Source: Artocarpus heterophyllus
Lineage: Eukaryota > Streptophyta > Magnoliopsida > Rosales > Moraceae
Direction: 5' to 3'
Assembly: GCA_025403435.1 (NCBI GenBank)
Contig: CM046341.1
Location: forward strand, 22,532,230-22,596,229
DNA length: 64,000 nt
The position numbers and the translations under genes are program-made. Shown piece by piece: positions 45,475-58,320 of the stretch (its first letter is position 1; every line of letters starts with the position of its first letter). Under the pieces are notes generated by a model, which ran no database searches, was not told the DNA's origin, and was given only the letters and a program-made list of their open reading frames with translations.

Positions 45475-45962
45475 TTTTTTTGTTTTAAATTTTTATTTTA
45501 TTATTATTTTTTTTTGGATTTTTTTTTAAAGAAAAAAAAAATTTCAAGCCGAATAATGCTCAATTAATTGGATTATCAGATCATTAGGGGATCACAGTGG
45601 ACATGCTCAGAATTCCCAACTTTCTTAGGCAAGGGTGTTAGCCTTATGGTCGTAAGATTGAATCCCAACAGTGGCCTTTTTGACAGAATCCAACAAATTT
45701 TACAATTACCCAAACTTGCAAAACCAAAAGACATAATGCAAAGCTTTTCTTTATCCGAAACGAATAAAGTAGTGAGTGAAAAGCATCCGTCCGTTTTTTT
45801 TATTATTATTTTTTTATTTTTTTATTTTTTTTATTTTTATTTTTTAATAATAAACACACAATTAAAAATGCAAATAATTAAAATAATATTTACAAAGGAT
45901 AGGGATAGATTACTTAGTTGTTTTCCCGTTTAATTTAGCAATCTGACGAAGCAACGGCAGCC
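45475..45962 (-). other. Athila-2 leader
   Basis: T/A-rich sequence between primer site and gag. The 121-codon + frame at 45568 is not convincing as a gene. Confidence 0.55.
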
Positions 45963-45980
45963 TCCCCGGCAACGGCGCCA
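45963..45980 (-). other. Primer-binding site of Athila-2 (tRNA-Asp type)
   Basis: On - TGGCGCCGTTGCCGGGGA, the standard Athila priming sequence, four bases inside the LTR. Confidence 0.9.
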
Positions 45981-45984
45981 GAAT

Positions 45985-48192
45985 TGTTTGGTGGTAATGC
46001 CCCAGATGATGTTTATTCTTCTTAATAAACGACGGACGTTTATAGTATAGAAAAGTTGTCGTATCCACAAGAAGGTGAAAATTTGTAACTCGAGAGATTG
46101 ATAAAAATAAACGTTTAAAAAGGCAAGCGGTTTTTTAAATCAAAGTTTAAAATGAAATAAATATATTTGTGGTTTTTATTTTATTTAATTCAAAAGCATA
46201 AAATTAAAACGGTGAAGCTTTGAGAATCCCTTGTATGTTTCGCAACTGATATGGAATTTTAACTCTAAATAATAATTATATAAAGCATTTGATTTATTAT
46301 ATCTTTTCTTATTAATTGCAAGCACTTTTTACTAATTATATAGGTCAACCTAAATCGACAATATAGCAAGCCATAATGCAGTAAGGGTTTTCCTATAAAA
46401 ACTAGCAAAATAATCATCTGTCACTAATGATTTAATGCACTAATTATGAAAATTATAACCGTTGTCACTCAATTATAATCAACATAATTTTAAGATAGAA
46501 AAGATGATAACAAATCAAAATTAATATATTTTCATAGAATAAATTATTACGTTAATTCCGGCAGCACCTCGACTTATTAAATGGTCTAAGAATACACTAT
46601 GTCATCCTCTGTCTACAATAAATCAAGAATTTCCAAGCATTTACTGTGCTAGTCCATGTCTATAATGCAGCAGAAACTCAACTTAATAAACGAGCATGAC
46701 TTTAGCATTATTAATATTAATTATGCAACATAATTAAATTACATAAAGAAAGCATGACTGAATTTATGTAAAAATTGACAGCATAACAACAGTAACAATA
46801 ATTATTAAAAACATAAAGATATAATTTATTCCACAAAAATATAAGCATTATAACACAGATATAGAGTAAAAACCCATACCAAAATACTACGCATACAAGA
46901 TCATCTCTCTGCCTCACCAGACTCTCTACACTAAATTAAACATATATATATATATATATATATATATTTTACCTAATGAGTAAAAAAAAGTAAAAAAGAA
47001 AAAGGAAAAATTGAGAGAAGAATGGAAGGGAGGCCCGAAGGCCTTGAGGTGTGCGATCTGAATGAGGGGGGGAGAGCCCCTATTTATAGTGAAAATATTT
47101 CACTGTTTGAAGAATCGGATCAAAATGATCCGATCTTATCTCCATTTCCACGCTAAGATTGGCTCTTTGATATGCGAATTTTAGTTTGGGATCCTATGCT
47201 TCGCAGGTCATGGCAACACAAAACAGGCGCAATCTGACCCGTTGAACGTGCGATCCAATGGCTGGTAGAGGCGTTCGAGAATGGGCCCAGGTGGGACCAG
47301 TGGGACAACAATTTTGGACCGTCAGATTGGTCTCGGTCATCGCATCGAACGGCTGGAAGAACAGCTGCACGTGGACTCACCCACACGCAAGCAGACATGG
47401 CCTGCGACTCCCCTCTGACGTGGCTGCAGCTTGTCGGCGCATGAATCACACGCGCCAATCGTTCTTCGACACGTGGACTATACCCTAAGATTCCGCTGAC
47501 GCACCGGATGACGCGTTGACACGCGTCTCTTCCTCGGACGGCTAGAGATTGATTTGGCAGTGAATCTGACGGCTCTCATGATGCCACGTGTCCCATTTAA
47601 TATAAATTCAAATTTTCTTTATCTTTTTGATGCATTTGATGTCTGATTTTATCCGTTTTGGTGTCGTTTTGCTCCGTTTTTCCTCCAGATTTCAAATCTA
47701 AAAATCATAAACACGCTAATATTATTATTTTACAAACATAATATTTACAAAAATATTCATTTTATATTAAAACACACAAAAATAAATAAAAACTCCTAAA
47801 ATTTCTAGTCTCTTACGGTTTGACACAAATATAATTTTTATGACTTGAAAATATTTTTAGAAATTACTAAAAATATAATAAGACATATTTACAAACTTAA
47901 AACACACTATCAAACACTCTAAAACTCAAAATAAAATAACCGTATTATTTTTACAGCTTTGACTATTTACATACTAGACACTTATCTAACATACCAAAAT
48001 GACTCTAAAAATTACTAAAAATTCTATTAAACATAAAAACACACTAAAAACACATTTTTAAAAATATTTACACACTAAGACACAAAAATACTTATCAACA
48101 CAAATTGCTATTAATTAGAGGATTTAATGAGAAATAAAAGCATAAATAAATTATTTAAGCCTTAGAAAATGTACACTTTTACAGTCTCATCA
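45985..48192 (-). repeat. Athila-2 5' LTR
   Basis: Full-length form (2,208 bp). TATA box on - at about 47078-47089 (CTATAAATAGGGG) and an AT run at 46941-46967. Transcription of the element would start here, toward lower coordinates. Confidence 0.88.
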
Positions 48193-48279
48193 AAGGTCTT
48201 ATGGCAAAATGACCAAGTAAAAGAAGCTATATGGGAACGTGAAGATGACATGAGAACCAAGTATCCACAATTATGCTGA
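48193..48279 (+). pseudogene. pol: Tekay-2 integrase chromodomain tail
   Basis: Continues 40111-41391 after Athila-2: KVLWQNDQVKEAIWERE, then DDMRTKYPQLC and a TGA at 48277-48279. It matches the Tekay-1 tail ending in YPYLF. Confidence 0.85.
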
Positions 48280-48303
48280 GTTTGTAGGACGAAACTCTTA
48301 GAA

Positions 48304-48315
48304 GGTAGGGAGAAT
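48304..48315 (+). other. Polypurine tract of Tekay-2
   Basis: GGTAGGGAGAAT directly before TGTAACACTC, the start of the 3' LTR. Confidence 0.85.
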
Positions 48316-51300
48316 TGTAACACTCATCAAACTTTCATGTAACGGATTAGGTTAAATAAGTAACAACGTTAAGTAATTTTCCCTATGAATATATGATATA
48401 TTGTTACTAATTATTTTTATTTTTATTTTAAGTATTATGACATGTGACGGCCACATAGAATTGATATGCTCAAGGGTTCAAGTGTTTATGTCATTTATAT
48501 AATGTGTTTAACTTTATTTTTATTTAATGTTTTGATACGACATTTCAGTAGGCCGAACCTTCAAGTTCGGCGGGACGAATTGTCCTTCTCGGAACGGCAA
48601 GTCGATGGAATTTCATCGACAGGTAGGACCTCATGCCTTCGGCAGGCCGGACTGAGCGGTCGGCAGGCCGAAGACTACTGACGGGCAATCAGCAGAAATC
48701 TCTCCAAAATTTGTGATAAGGATGATTAGGTGAGTGGATGACTAATTTTGATTGATTAGCATATTTTTGGCCTTTTTCTTTAATTATGGTAAAGTAATGT
48801 TTGACTTTTAGATTGATTAGATTATTTGATAAGGTTTCCTATTTTTAAAAGTTGAAACATGGTAAGTAGGAGCAAATTTGTTGACTTTCCCTCAATTCTC
48901 TCCATTTTTTCCCCACGTGAAATGCATCATTTTCTTTAAAACTTCTGCTCCCATCTTAGAGAGTGTTGACCTCTCATGACATTCTCCTCATTCACGTAAA
49001 CTTCTCTATCACATTTTTCACTCTCAGAAATCTCCTCAATTTTCTTTTTCTCTCCTTCCCTTCTCCACGTTTTCTTTCTCTTCTCTCCCTCAAAATTTTT
49101 GCTGCAAATAATTAAAAGAAATATTGAATTTTTCATTGGGTGAATCCAAGGAAGCTTGAAAAGAATTTGTTTCAAGGTAAGAACTTATTCTTGGTCTTTC
49201 TAAAATGCATCTCTCTCTTTAAGCCGACTGCCATAACTTTTTCTAGGAATTTCCATTTGCTCAGAAATTTTAATATGTTATTCATGTATGAGTTATGTGA
49301 TGCTCCTCTAAATTTCACATTCATTGGATTTTTCTATGTTGAGATATGAATTTTCTTCTCTCTGCCACTCACAGAAAATTGTTGCTGAATGGTTGTGTTG
49401 CACAAAAATATAGGTTTTGTTCATGATGCAAATGAAGGTTATTTCCCACGAAATTTTACAAATATGTTCATGTATATGTTAAGTTATGGACTGGATAGTT
49501 TGGTGATGATTTGAAGAATATTTTATGTGTTATGGAATTTTCATTAAGACTAGGTCAGGGGACTGTTTTATCAATGGATTATTCAGACTCGTATTATGTG
49601 ACGTTTTTGTATAATTAAATGATTTTATTTGGTGACTAGAATTTTTGTGGTGCTATATTTGTATGTTAATATGTTGTCATATGAATTTTGACGTCTAAAT
49701 AAATTTATTGTAATTGTTTGAGAATAATTATCGCATGTAATTCACTGACTGAATTGTTTATAGTTGTTTTTGTCTCTGAATTCAAACATACGTTTTGGAT
49801 TGTATGGAATTTATTTAAAGGTGATTTTGGATATGTTGTAGTTCTTAGTGTCTATTGCATGGAGGATTTTTATGGAATTATTTTGGGATGTAAATAATTT
49901 ACTATGTGATTGTTAGTAGGGACTGCTCACTATGTTATTATTGCTGGTAGATTTTGTATTGTATGATATGTGATTTATTTAAATTGTTAAATGAATTTTT
50001 TATGACTAATAAAAATTATGATATTATGTTTATATGCCAACTTTGTCCCTACCAAGTTTGGTGCTCTAATTTAGTGTAAATTTTAAGTTATTGAGTTTTG
50101 AATTCATAGACGTCAGGAAACATTTATGTTGATAGTTTTGTTTTAATGTTTTATGGTTAATGAAACATATTATGAATAAATGTTTTTGGAGAGATGGATG
50201 TATGTGGGATGTATTATGGAAATTTGAGATATGTTATGTGGTGTTGAATGATTTCATGGTCTCATGAAAATAAATGTTAATTGTTATTTTAAAATTAATG
50301 TATGACATGAACACACTAAGGAGTGAGCACTTCGAGACCGCGACGACCTCACCTACAAATTAAGGTTAAGTAAACTATACAGGTAAGTACATTCTCACCT
50401 GCAACATGATATGATTGTAAAAGTTTGAAATTATGTTCATGATGATAACTATGATGATTCAATGATTATTTTCATTTTTATGATACTTATGAAAGATTTG
50501 ATGTTCAAAAGTTATGCATGTTTGGTATTGACATATTTCAAAGTATAAGAGTAGATATATACAAGTATCACTTAAATAAGTGTTGCATACCATATTTATG
50601 TTATATCATGATGTTATGTTTGGTTTAGGATTAGCTGCCCTTCTCCTCTCATGACGGCGCGCCTACAATGATGATTATGATGCAACACTTGGGCCCTTAA
50701 GATAAAATGAAGAAAGTTTTAATATGGATAATATGATGAAAGATATGTTCCATATGAAATTGTGCATGGTGCACTAGTATGAAAATTGCATATGATGATG
50801 ATGTTCATGAAATGTTTTTACTTGTGAGATATGAAATGTACTTACTAAGCTTTAGCTTATTTTAGTTTTATATCATGTTGCAGATAAGGGTAAGAAGATA
50901 ATGGATTAGGTGGAGGACAAGGGTAGGCGAGTGAGCTATGCAAGATGGATTGAAAACGGAAGACGCTAAAGAAGAACTTTTTAAGACTTATAAACTATGT
51001 TTTATATTTTTTTTATTTCTTTTTAAGTATAATGTTTCCGCACCTTGAAGTATTGGAACATGTTTAAAAACTAATTTTTTAATAGTTGGTTGACCTGCCG
51101 ATCATCGCTAGTCAGACTGCCGATGAAATAATCGGCCTGCCGATTGCCTAGTATCGGCCAATCGATTTTGTTGATTTTGAAACCTAGTTTTGCAAAGCCT
51201 CAGGCGGCCTGTCAATGGTTGAACATCTGTCTGCCAATGTAGTTCGGCCTGCTGAAGTCTCAAGTTTGACCTGCCGAACTATGTATGTAGATTTTAAAGA

Positions 51301-51513
51301 TGTTTTAAAAAGTTAATTTAATTTACAATGGTAATGGCAAACTATTTAAAGAATGTTTATGATTAAGTAATTATAAATATACATATATATGTAAGTATGG
51401 ATCTTGGGTATGTTTTCCAAATAAAGTTTCAATCATATAGTTTATCTTAAACTTAAAAGTATTAAGAAATGAATATAACGACATCTGTGGCGCCAGTAAA
51501 GGGGGGCGTTACA
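48316..51513 (+). repeat. Tekay-2 3' LTR (LTR D)
   Basis: Matches LTR C with scattered substitutions and small indels. Palindrome clusters at about 48545-48672 and 51088-51285. Followed by GCAAC, the right target copy. Confidence 0.9.
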
Positions 51514-51915
51514 GCAACAGAGTTCCCCACTGGTAAGCTGGCAAGGCTGGTGTGGCAAGTGAGCTTAGGCGACAGGTGTACTGCCACATCAGGCTGGCCA
51601 AAAAATGGGCTTTCTATAATGTTTTCTATAGTGTTGGGCCTAAGCCTCTAAGTGGGTTTTTTGGGCCTTTTTTACTCTAATTTCCTCCATACCCATTTTA
51701 TTCTACTTCCAATTCGAATTAAAATTTTCAAGTGAGTTAAAAGTCTAATTAGACAAATTAAAATTAGCCCAATTAAAATTAGCCCATTCATGTTCCCTGG
51801 CCTTCTAAACAACGGCCCACTTAGAGGACCCTATCTTGGCTTAGGTCTAGGAACCTTACCTTGGGCTGTGCTATGAGGCATGGGCCTGGCTTATGCCTTG
51901 CAAAAAAAATGGGTA
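51514..51915. repeat. Degraded repeat X, right part
   Basis: Continuation of 33237-33524. Homology to the inverted copy ends at about 51915, in GCCTTGCAAAAAAAATGGGT, where integrase coding sequence begins abruptly. The break is probably a deletion or recombination junction. Confidence 0.7.
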
Positions 51916-52760
51916 TTAACCAGAGCCGCTGTCTTAAATTTTATAAGGGAACACTTGATCTGTAGATTCAGCATACCTTATAAGATCGTGAGTGATAATG
52001 GAACCTATTTGTCAACAACATTGTCAGGGCCACCCTATAGAAATATGGCATCATGCATCGAAGGTCCATGCCATACTACCCGTAAGGAAATGGACAAGAT
52101 GAGGCAACTAACAGGACTCTAATCTAAATTGCAAGTAAAATGGTGCTTGAGTACGTCGGAGGTTGGAGTGTGCACCTTCTTGATGCACTTTGGGCGTGCC
52201 AACCTCGTCGCGTCTGCAACAGGATTCCACCATTATTCCCTTGCTTAAGGTGCAGAAGTGGTCTCTCCCATTGAACTAGAAGTATCCCCTACCTGGGTCG
52301 TTACGGTTAACGATTAGGAATGGGACAAAAGATCCTATGGGATTATATGAATGCTCAACTTAAAGGCCACTAATAAAAGAAGAGAAATCATGCAACAAGA
52401 AGTTAGCATGTACCAATGTCGTACCAACGAAGCTTACAAAAAAAATTGCCATTAGAAGGGCTTTCCATCCAAGAGACCTGATCTTAAAAGTGGCCGATCA
52501 CGTTAAGAGGCAAATGTCGGCACCAACCAAGTACTCACCTAATTGGGAAGGGCCAGATGTTTATGAAAGAAGCCTATGATAGCGGGTATTATGAGTTGAT
52601 TGGCTCTTCCGAGGAATCAAATTTTGAAGTCATTAATGGAAAATGGCTTAAGCGCTACTATTGCTAGGAAATTTGTACTCGCCGCCTGTTCCCTTTTGAC
52701 AAGGGGGTCACTTGTGGAACTATGTTCTAGATGTAGACACCGCGTCAGGATATCACCTAT
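51916..52760 (+). pseudogene. pol: Gypsy integrase C-terminal half, TAT-like, heavily decayed
   Basis: Reads AVLNFIREHLICRFSIPYKI followed by VSDNGT (second catalytic Asp region) at about 51928-52005. Then, in shifting frames, a GNGQxEATNRTL-type stretch (near 52090-52125) and VVSPIELEV (52265-52290). The C-terminal part is KEAYDSGYYELIGSSEE, then FEVINGKWLKRYYC (near 52565-52665). The ending INGKWLKRYY is typical of TAT/Athila-branch integrases, which lack a chromodomain. The first half of the integrase and everything upstream are missing. Confidence 0.7.
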
Positions 52761-53935
52761 TGGAGGCACTTTGCCAAGTACGGCTTCTACTACTCTTTTT
52801 TTGGGATTTCCTCAAAAAGAAAGAGAATATGCATATATATGTCAAAGAAAATGTATGTAAAGGGTAAATATCATGCATATTTGTGAAACCTCCTCGTTAT
52901 TAATGAGAAGTATGTCCTTTGAAAAAAATAATCTATCTTTGATGGACTGGTTTGCATGGTCTTTGAACTTACGACACCAACTCTTTGCCAAAAGCAATAG
53001 AAAACAACAACAAAAAAATGTATGACAATTATGGTGATAGGTTGCAAGTGAGGTCCTTAAAGCCATGCATTGGACTACCTACTTTCTATAAAAAAAAAAA
53101 AAAAGGGGAAAAGAGAGAAGTTTCATGAGCATACACTCATATGCACGTATTCATCCACTCACACATATAAAAAAAAAAAAAGGAGAGAAGAAAAAAAAGA
53201 AAAGAAATGGAGGGGAAATTCCAAGAGAAGTATAAGTAAGGAGAGTGGTAGCTCGCCAAAAGATGTGTTGGAGCATTCCGGTTGTGGCGTAGGCTGTCTA
53301 CAGAAGGTTGAGCCAAAGTAACGTTCGAGGGGTTGTAAGCAAAAAAATGAGCTACTATAGGCATGAGCTTAACATCAAATCATAAACCCAACAAAAGTGG
53401 GATGAAACAGTGCTTGGCCATTTCGCATAAGCAAACACAAAAAAAAAGAGAAGAAGAGAGTTGTCTAGCTATTATAGAAGAAAAAGAAGAAAAAAAAAAG
53501 AGGAGTAAAAGAACACAAGGATTACAAGTTCGCCATCATGGGTCCAATATAACAGTATCATTAATAAGTTCGAAAGGAGAAAAGAAAGCAGTACGGATCA
53601 AAGGAACCAGCCATCATTCAAGTACGTGCAATCCAAGAATTGAGGTTGGCATGCCTAGTGGACACGCTATGTGCCTTGAACATGGCACGTGCGACATCCC
53701 GAATCCAAGTTGACAAGCCATCTACGTTGTAAACGAGGGCCTTGGCATCACAACATATGTCCCTCTAGAAAAGTAGCATGGAAGGAAGGGAATTTAGTTC
53801 ACCTATGCGGCCATTTCGGAATACAACTCCATTGTAGCCGCTAACTCCTTCTTATCATGAGTTTTGCCCTTACCATGACCCCACTGGTAGAAGTCCCCTT
53901 TGAGACCTCTGCTAGTTGAGAGCTCTTCCTGTGGG
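52761..53935. other. Non-coding, A-rich interval
   Basis: No recognised gene. Long A runs with AAAGAGAGAAG-like stretches. Frames at 53070-53713 are low-complexity Lys/Arg-rich and not credible genes. Confidence 0.5.
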
Positions 53936-55761
53936 TCATGGGAACAAGAGGAGCAGGTTTCTTTGGAGTTTGCTTGGGAGAGCTAGACAAGATTTCTTTG
54001 GCGGGGGATAAGCTCCTAACATAGCCTTGCGCTTGCTCCCCTTGGCAAATGAAGAGGCTATCTCAGGAGTAGGGATATCTTCTTGAGGAATGTCGCCCAC
54101 AAGGGACCAAGACTCTTCAGTGATTAGCCAAAAATGAGACTTGACCCTCTTCCAAGTCTCACTTATGGCATCCGCGGTAGGAAGGGAGACGGGCCGTGCG
54201 ACTGAGCCAACCATCTCATAGAAGGCTCCTATCACCCTTCGGTAGTATTTTGCAAACTTAGAAGTGCACTTGGCCAAGTACTGTGTGCTTGAGGGGCCAG
54301 GAATTCGTTGCTCACTAAGAAAGAAGAATTTGCCGCCAAGGTCAGTTCTTCTCGAAGAGATGGGCATCCGGGGATGATTTGATCAAGGCCAAATTGGCCA
54401 AGAATTCAGTGTGGATGGCACATCACCTGTACTGGCTCCACTTCATAACTCTATATTAGGAGCTAGCATGATCGCAAGGCAAGCGCGTGGTCAAGCAAGT
54501 GGAGATGTCATCATCAAGTTTGAAAAAGGGGTTGTCTTAAATGTCGTTGTCTGGTCTGTAGAAGAGCAACTATGTAGCAAAGTCTTCTGTATCAGAACAA
54601 GGGATAAATTAGTAGCTCTCGGGCTTACCAAGAAAGTCCAAAATAGACTGGCCCAGCACAGGCTTCCAAGTAAACCAATGGCAACACAACAAGATAGGTA
54701 CGCTGTGAGATCAGTCTACAAGCTCCTTCTCTATTGTCGATAAAGAACGGGGCCATGGAGCGTAGTCAGGAAAGTACTCCCATAAGAACACTTGCAATAA
54801 GTTGATGGAAAGGGAGGATTTGTGGCAACACTAGTTGGTGCCATAGAGCTCATCTCTCGCAAGAACGTCCATCTAATTGTAAAACTCCCCCAAGGACAGG
54901 CCCACTAGTGGAAGCCTCTTTCCCTTGGCAATCTTAATGACCAAAGGGAAGTGGCATCGTAGGATGGTATCTCCTAGTGGACCAGGGAACATATACTTAC
55001 TTAGGAGCAAGGCGATCATGGCTTCCACTTAGCAGACACTCTCAACGCCCACGCCAGGATGGAACTCACCATCGGAATTGTAACCATGGAAATCTCTGAT
55101 CCAACAGGCAGGACTAGAACAAGAGCTATCAAAGGCCTTGTGATAGGAAAGAAAGGCTTCCGTCGAGATTGCCTCCTTTCGGGTGTCATCGAAGCCTTTC
55201 ACTACCAGAGGACGGAGCTTGGATCAACATGGATGGGTAATTGGAAGATCCTAGCAACATCCGCCAATGTGTGGATGATCTCTCGCCAGATTGCAATAAA
55301 GGTTTGGCTTTCTAGACTCCATTGTTAGACCATGTGTTTCAGACTTATGGTATAATTGAAAATGTGAAAACGGGCAAACGTGATCAAGAATGGGAGGATA
55401 CTGGACCTTTCTAAGTAGATCTGTATACCTTTCATCTACAACATATCCTCGATCCAGTCACGCCAACTGACTGAAGTGTTAGAGGGGGCTAAGAGGTAAA
55501 CAAGAGAGGGTTTCAGATCGCGTCTCTCAAACTGGAATCGGAGAACTAAAGCCAGAGGTGCCACCAGAACAGAAGTAAATGGAGGCTCGGATGTGTGCTT
55601 GCTAAGGGTCATAGTTGAAAGGTCTAGATTTTACACTGACTCAAAGAAGTGGTCCTCAATAGTAAAGACAGTATCTTCGGCCTTCGACTAAGGGCCTTTG
55701 GCGGATGCAAGGGCGCTTATGATGTCAGTTGTAGGAAGTCTACCACAAGTTCAGTTGCCAT
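53936..55761 (-). pseudogene. Plant mobile domain (PMD)-type ORF, broken
   Basis: On - from MATELVVDFLQL (55761). The text, across several frames, follows the PMD pattern: SWRDWIEDML near 55460, SQTFIAIWREIIHTLADVAR with IFQLPIHVD at about 55225-55315, then EAMIALLLSKYMFPGPLGD (about 54970-55030), FPLVIKIAKGKRLPLVGLSL and LQVFLWEYFPDYAPWP (about 54750-54800). It ends with a 143-codon frame, 54367-53936 (ISETWKRVKSHFWLITEESW). PMD proteins occur as host genes (MAIN/MAIL family) and as extra ORFs of TAT-branch gypsy elements. Here the nearby integrase relic favours the latter. It is antisense to that integrase if they belong to one element. Confidence 0.65.
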
Positions 55762-57628
55762 AAGAAAAAAAAAAAACTAGGTGTTATGCCACATGAGAAT
55801 GAAGACAAAAAAAAAAAAAACAAAGAGGAAACAAAAGTACCAGTCCCACCAACTGAACAAACCAATAAGAAGATGAAGCAAGCACGTACAAGCAAATTGA
55901 CAATAGCACCAAAAGTCAACGGTGTAGTTCGAACAAAATAAAACATGTATGGTCTTGTGAGGGCATGAGGACTAACGACGTCATCACCAAAGCAACCACC
56001 TGCAAGAGAAAGCAAGGAGGGGTACTGGCATGGAGGGGTACTGGCATGGGCTTTAATGGTGGGAAAGCATCGAGAAGCCAGAGAAGTCAAAAAATAGGGG
56101 AGAGCAAAATAGTGGCAATCAAAATGATGACAATGGACAAGAATTATGGCACCACAACGAAAGCAAAGGTCAAATGCAAGTTAAAACCAACCAATACTGT
56201 TGACATCACTCAGCGATAAAGAAAGGTACCAATTCATCACAAATAGAAGGTTCATATAAACAAAGGATCACAGCAATTACGGGTCTCTTTTATACATCAC
56301 CAGCATGAAACACACGGCGGAATGTGAACAATAAGGGAAAGCTTCTACAAAGCATGAGGGAGGCAAGAAAGTCCGCTACCAGAATCAACAAAATAAATAT
56401 AGAGACTTAGTAGTGTTGAGTTTAATGGCACACAGGTCACAAATGGGCAAACAAAAAGCAAGAATGACAAACAAGACAATGGCAGGAAGCACTCCCACAA
56501 CTAAGCGCGTCGTCGGTCCAACCAAAAGGTAAGAAAAAAAAAAAACAAACACAAGTTCAACTACAATTACATTGTGTGCAAAAAAGCCAATAGTACTTGG
56601 CTTGGAAAAAAAAAAAGGGAAAAGAGAGAGATGCATTAACAAGGCCTCCCATCAAATCACAAGGGAAGCACAAGACCCATTGTTATTCAACATCAAAAAA
56701 AAAAAAAAAGAAAAGAGATAGAATGAGGAACTTACCAGAATAACGTACGGCAACGGCAATGACCTTGAAGATGGCAGTGACGTATTCTGAAAATGAAGGC
56801 GTTTGGAAAGACGGTGGGTTCAGTCGGCGATTGGGGCCTCAGGCTCGCGATGAGGGGTTAAGCGAGAAAGGGAGTGCGAAAAGAAAAAAAGAAAAAAAAA
56901 GAAAAGATAAGAGAGAAAGTCGACAGCAATGGTGGCAACAGCGATGGAAAACGGTAGAGAATAGAACGAGATGGCGAGGATCACTCACGATGGTCGGAGG
57001 AACATGCTACGACTTTTTTTCTCTCTTAGGGAATACTTAAAATTCACTTAATGAGGAAGAGAATGAGAAGTTATTTTTTATGTTTGAAATATAAAAGAAC
57101 AGATAGGGAGAAGTGACCTGTTTGACGAGGAAGGGACGCAACCTTTAGAGTCCCTGGGCAAAACAAAACCTCGCGATATGTGCTAATATGATGGGGCATG
57201 TCTGATTAAAAGGGTGCCTAACGCATGGACTGTTGCGACTGACACAAGTCAATCTGATGGGATGTCTCCTAACATGGTAATGAACTCTAATCAATGACAT
57301 TTCTGGGGATGCACTGCCTTTGCTCCTAAAGCAAGATGCAGCTCCCGACGTGAGACATTGCTCCTAATGAAAGATTTCCTCCCAATGGAAGACTTGTTTC
57401 ACCCATCAAATAATCTCACCTAGCAAAGTGATCAAGAGCTAAGTTTGATCTCCAACAGCCTATGACCCCCAAGGAAGTTTGTCTTTGAGTAATAAATTTC
57501 CCTAACGATTATAATAGCAAGTTGAGCACCATACTAATAGTGACAGAAGCCATCTTGAAAGTTCAGAAGTTGATTGGCTGGACTGTCTCGCCGCGTTGCA
57601 CAACCCACACAATCAAGGGGCTAATATT
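55762..57628. other. Interval with no recognised gene
   Basis: A-rich runs on + (for example 55769-55781, 55806-55820, 56695-56709). No credible gene on either strand; the + frame 56759-57040 is basic and low-complexity. Likely untranslated or LTR-adjacent sequence of the TAT-like ruin. Confidence 0.4.
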
Positions 57629-58320
57629 GATACCTATTTTTTTGCAAGGCATAAGCCTGACCCCTTCCTTATAGCACGGCCTAAGGTAAGGTATGTGGAC
57701 CCAAGCCACAAGGTAGGGTTCTTCAAGTGAGTCGTGGTTTGGAAGGCCAAGAAACATGAACGAGCCCATTTTATTTTGTCAAACTAGGCTTTTAACTCAG
57801 ATGGAAAGTTTTGAGTCTAATTGGAATTAGAATAAAATTGGTATGGAGGAAATTGGAGTAAAAAAGGCCCAAAGCCCACTTAGAAGCCTAGACCCAACAC
57901 TAGGAAAAAGCCCATTTTTTTGCCCATTTGATATGGTAGTACACCTATTCTGCCAGCTTACCCGTCGCACTACCTTACCTATCATGCCAGCGTTGCCCAG
58001 CTCACCCATAGGGAACTCTACTACAAAGACATGTGACTCTTATAGTCGGGGGCAAACTCCACTTAATCAGGGGCGGGTCAGAGGAAGACCCAACTATTAG
58101 GTCGAAACTTTGCTTAAAATGGCAAGGAAAGACTCTTGCCGCATGGACACCCCCATGGCAGGCCACTCGAAATAGCATCCCTAGGTCGATTGGACATTAA
58201 TGCTCCTGAAACGCTCATACTAATGCTGAAAGATCAAGTTTGAATTTGGAGGAAAAATCTCTTGCCACAGGCTATTGCCACATATGTCTACTCCTGCAAA
58301 ACTAGACTTGGAATCAGCCC
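57629..58320. repeat. Inverted copy of repeat X
   Basis: Its reverse complement matches 33237-33524 followed by 51514-51915, without the Tekay-2 element. Contains the + strand tract TAGTCGGGGGCAAACTCC (58043-58060), which resembles a TAT-type polypurine tract. This would put an element 3' end facing right. Confidence 0.75.

Larger units (their letters stand above)
41392..48192 (-). mobile_element. Short Athila-related non-autonomous element (Athila-2), - strand
   Basis: LTRs 41392-43126 and 45985-48192 in TG...CA form, a tRNA-Asp-type primer site (45963-45980), a purine tract (43127-43138) and a perfect 5-bp duplication AAGGT. The internal part is only about 2.9 kb and contains a partial Gag; no protease, RT or integrase. 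LTR, primer and 3' tracts are related to Athila-1, so they are members of one non-autonomous family. Confidence 0.9.
33525..51513 (+). mobile_element. Ty3/gypsy chromovirus, Tekay/Del-like (Tekay-2), split by Athila-2
   Basis: LTRs 33525-36689 and 48316-51513, the iMet primer site 36695-36706, then gag, protease, RT, RNase H, integrase and chromodomain on +, with the purine tract 48304-48315. Same family as Tekay-1 but a distinct copy. The integrase tail is interrupted at 41391 by Athila-2 and resumes at 48193 (PLVKV|...LWQNDQVKEAIWERE). Many stops; non-functional. Confidence 0.9.

Noticed and set aside
45630..45690. tRNA- or SINE-like stretch with a B-box-like AGATTGAATCCC
   Set aside because: No A box at the right distance and no cloverleaf could be drawn; it lies in the Athila-2 leader.
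53070..53713. Two + frames rich in lysine
   Set aside because: They consist largely of AAAAAG-type runs and have no recognisable domain.
56759..57040. 93-codon basic + frame
   Set aside because: Low-complexity Lys/Arg-rich, no homologous pattern; neighbouring A-runs show non-coding composition.
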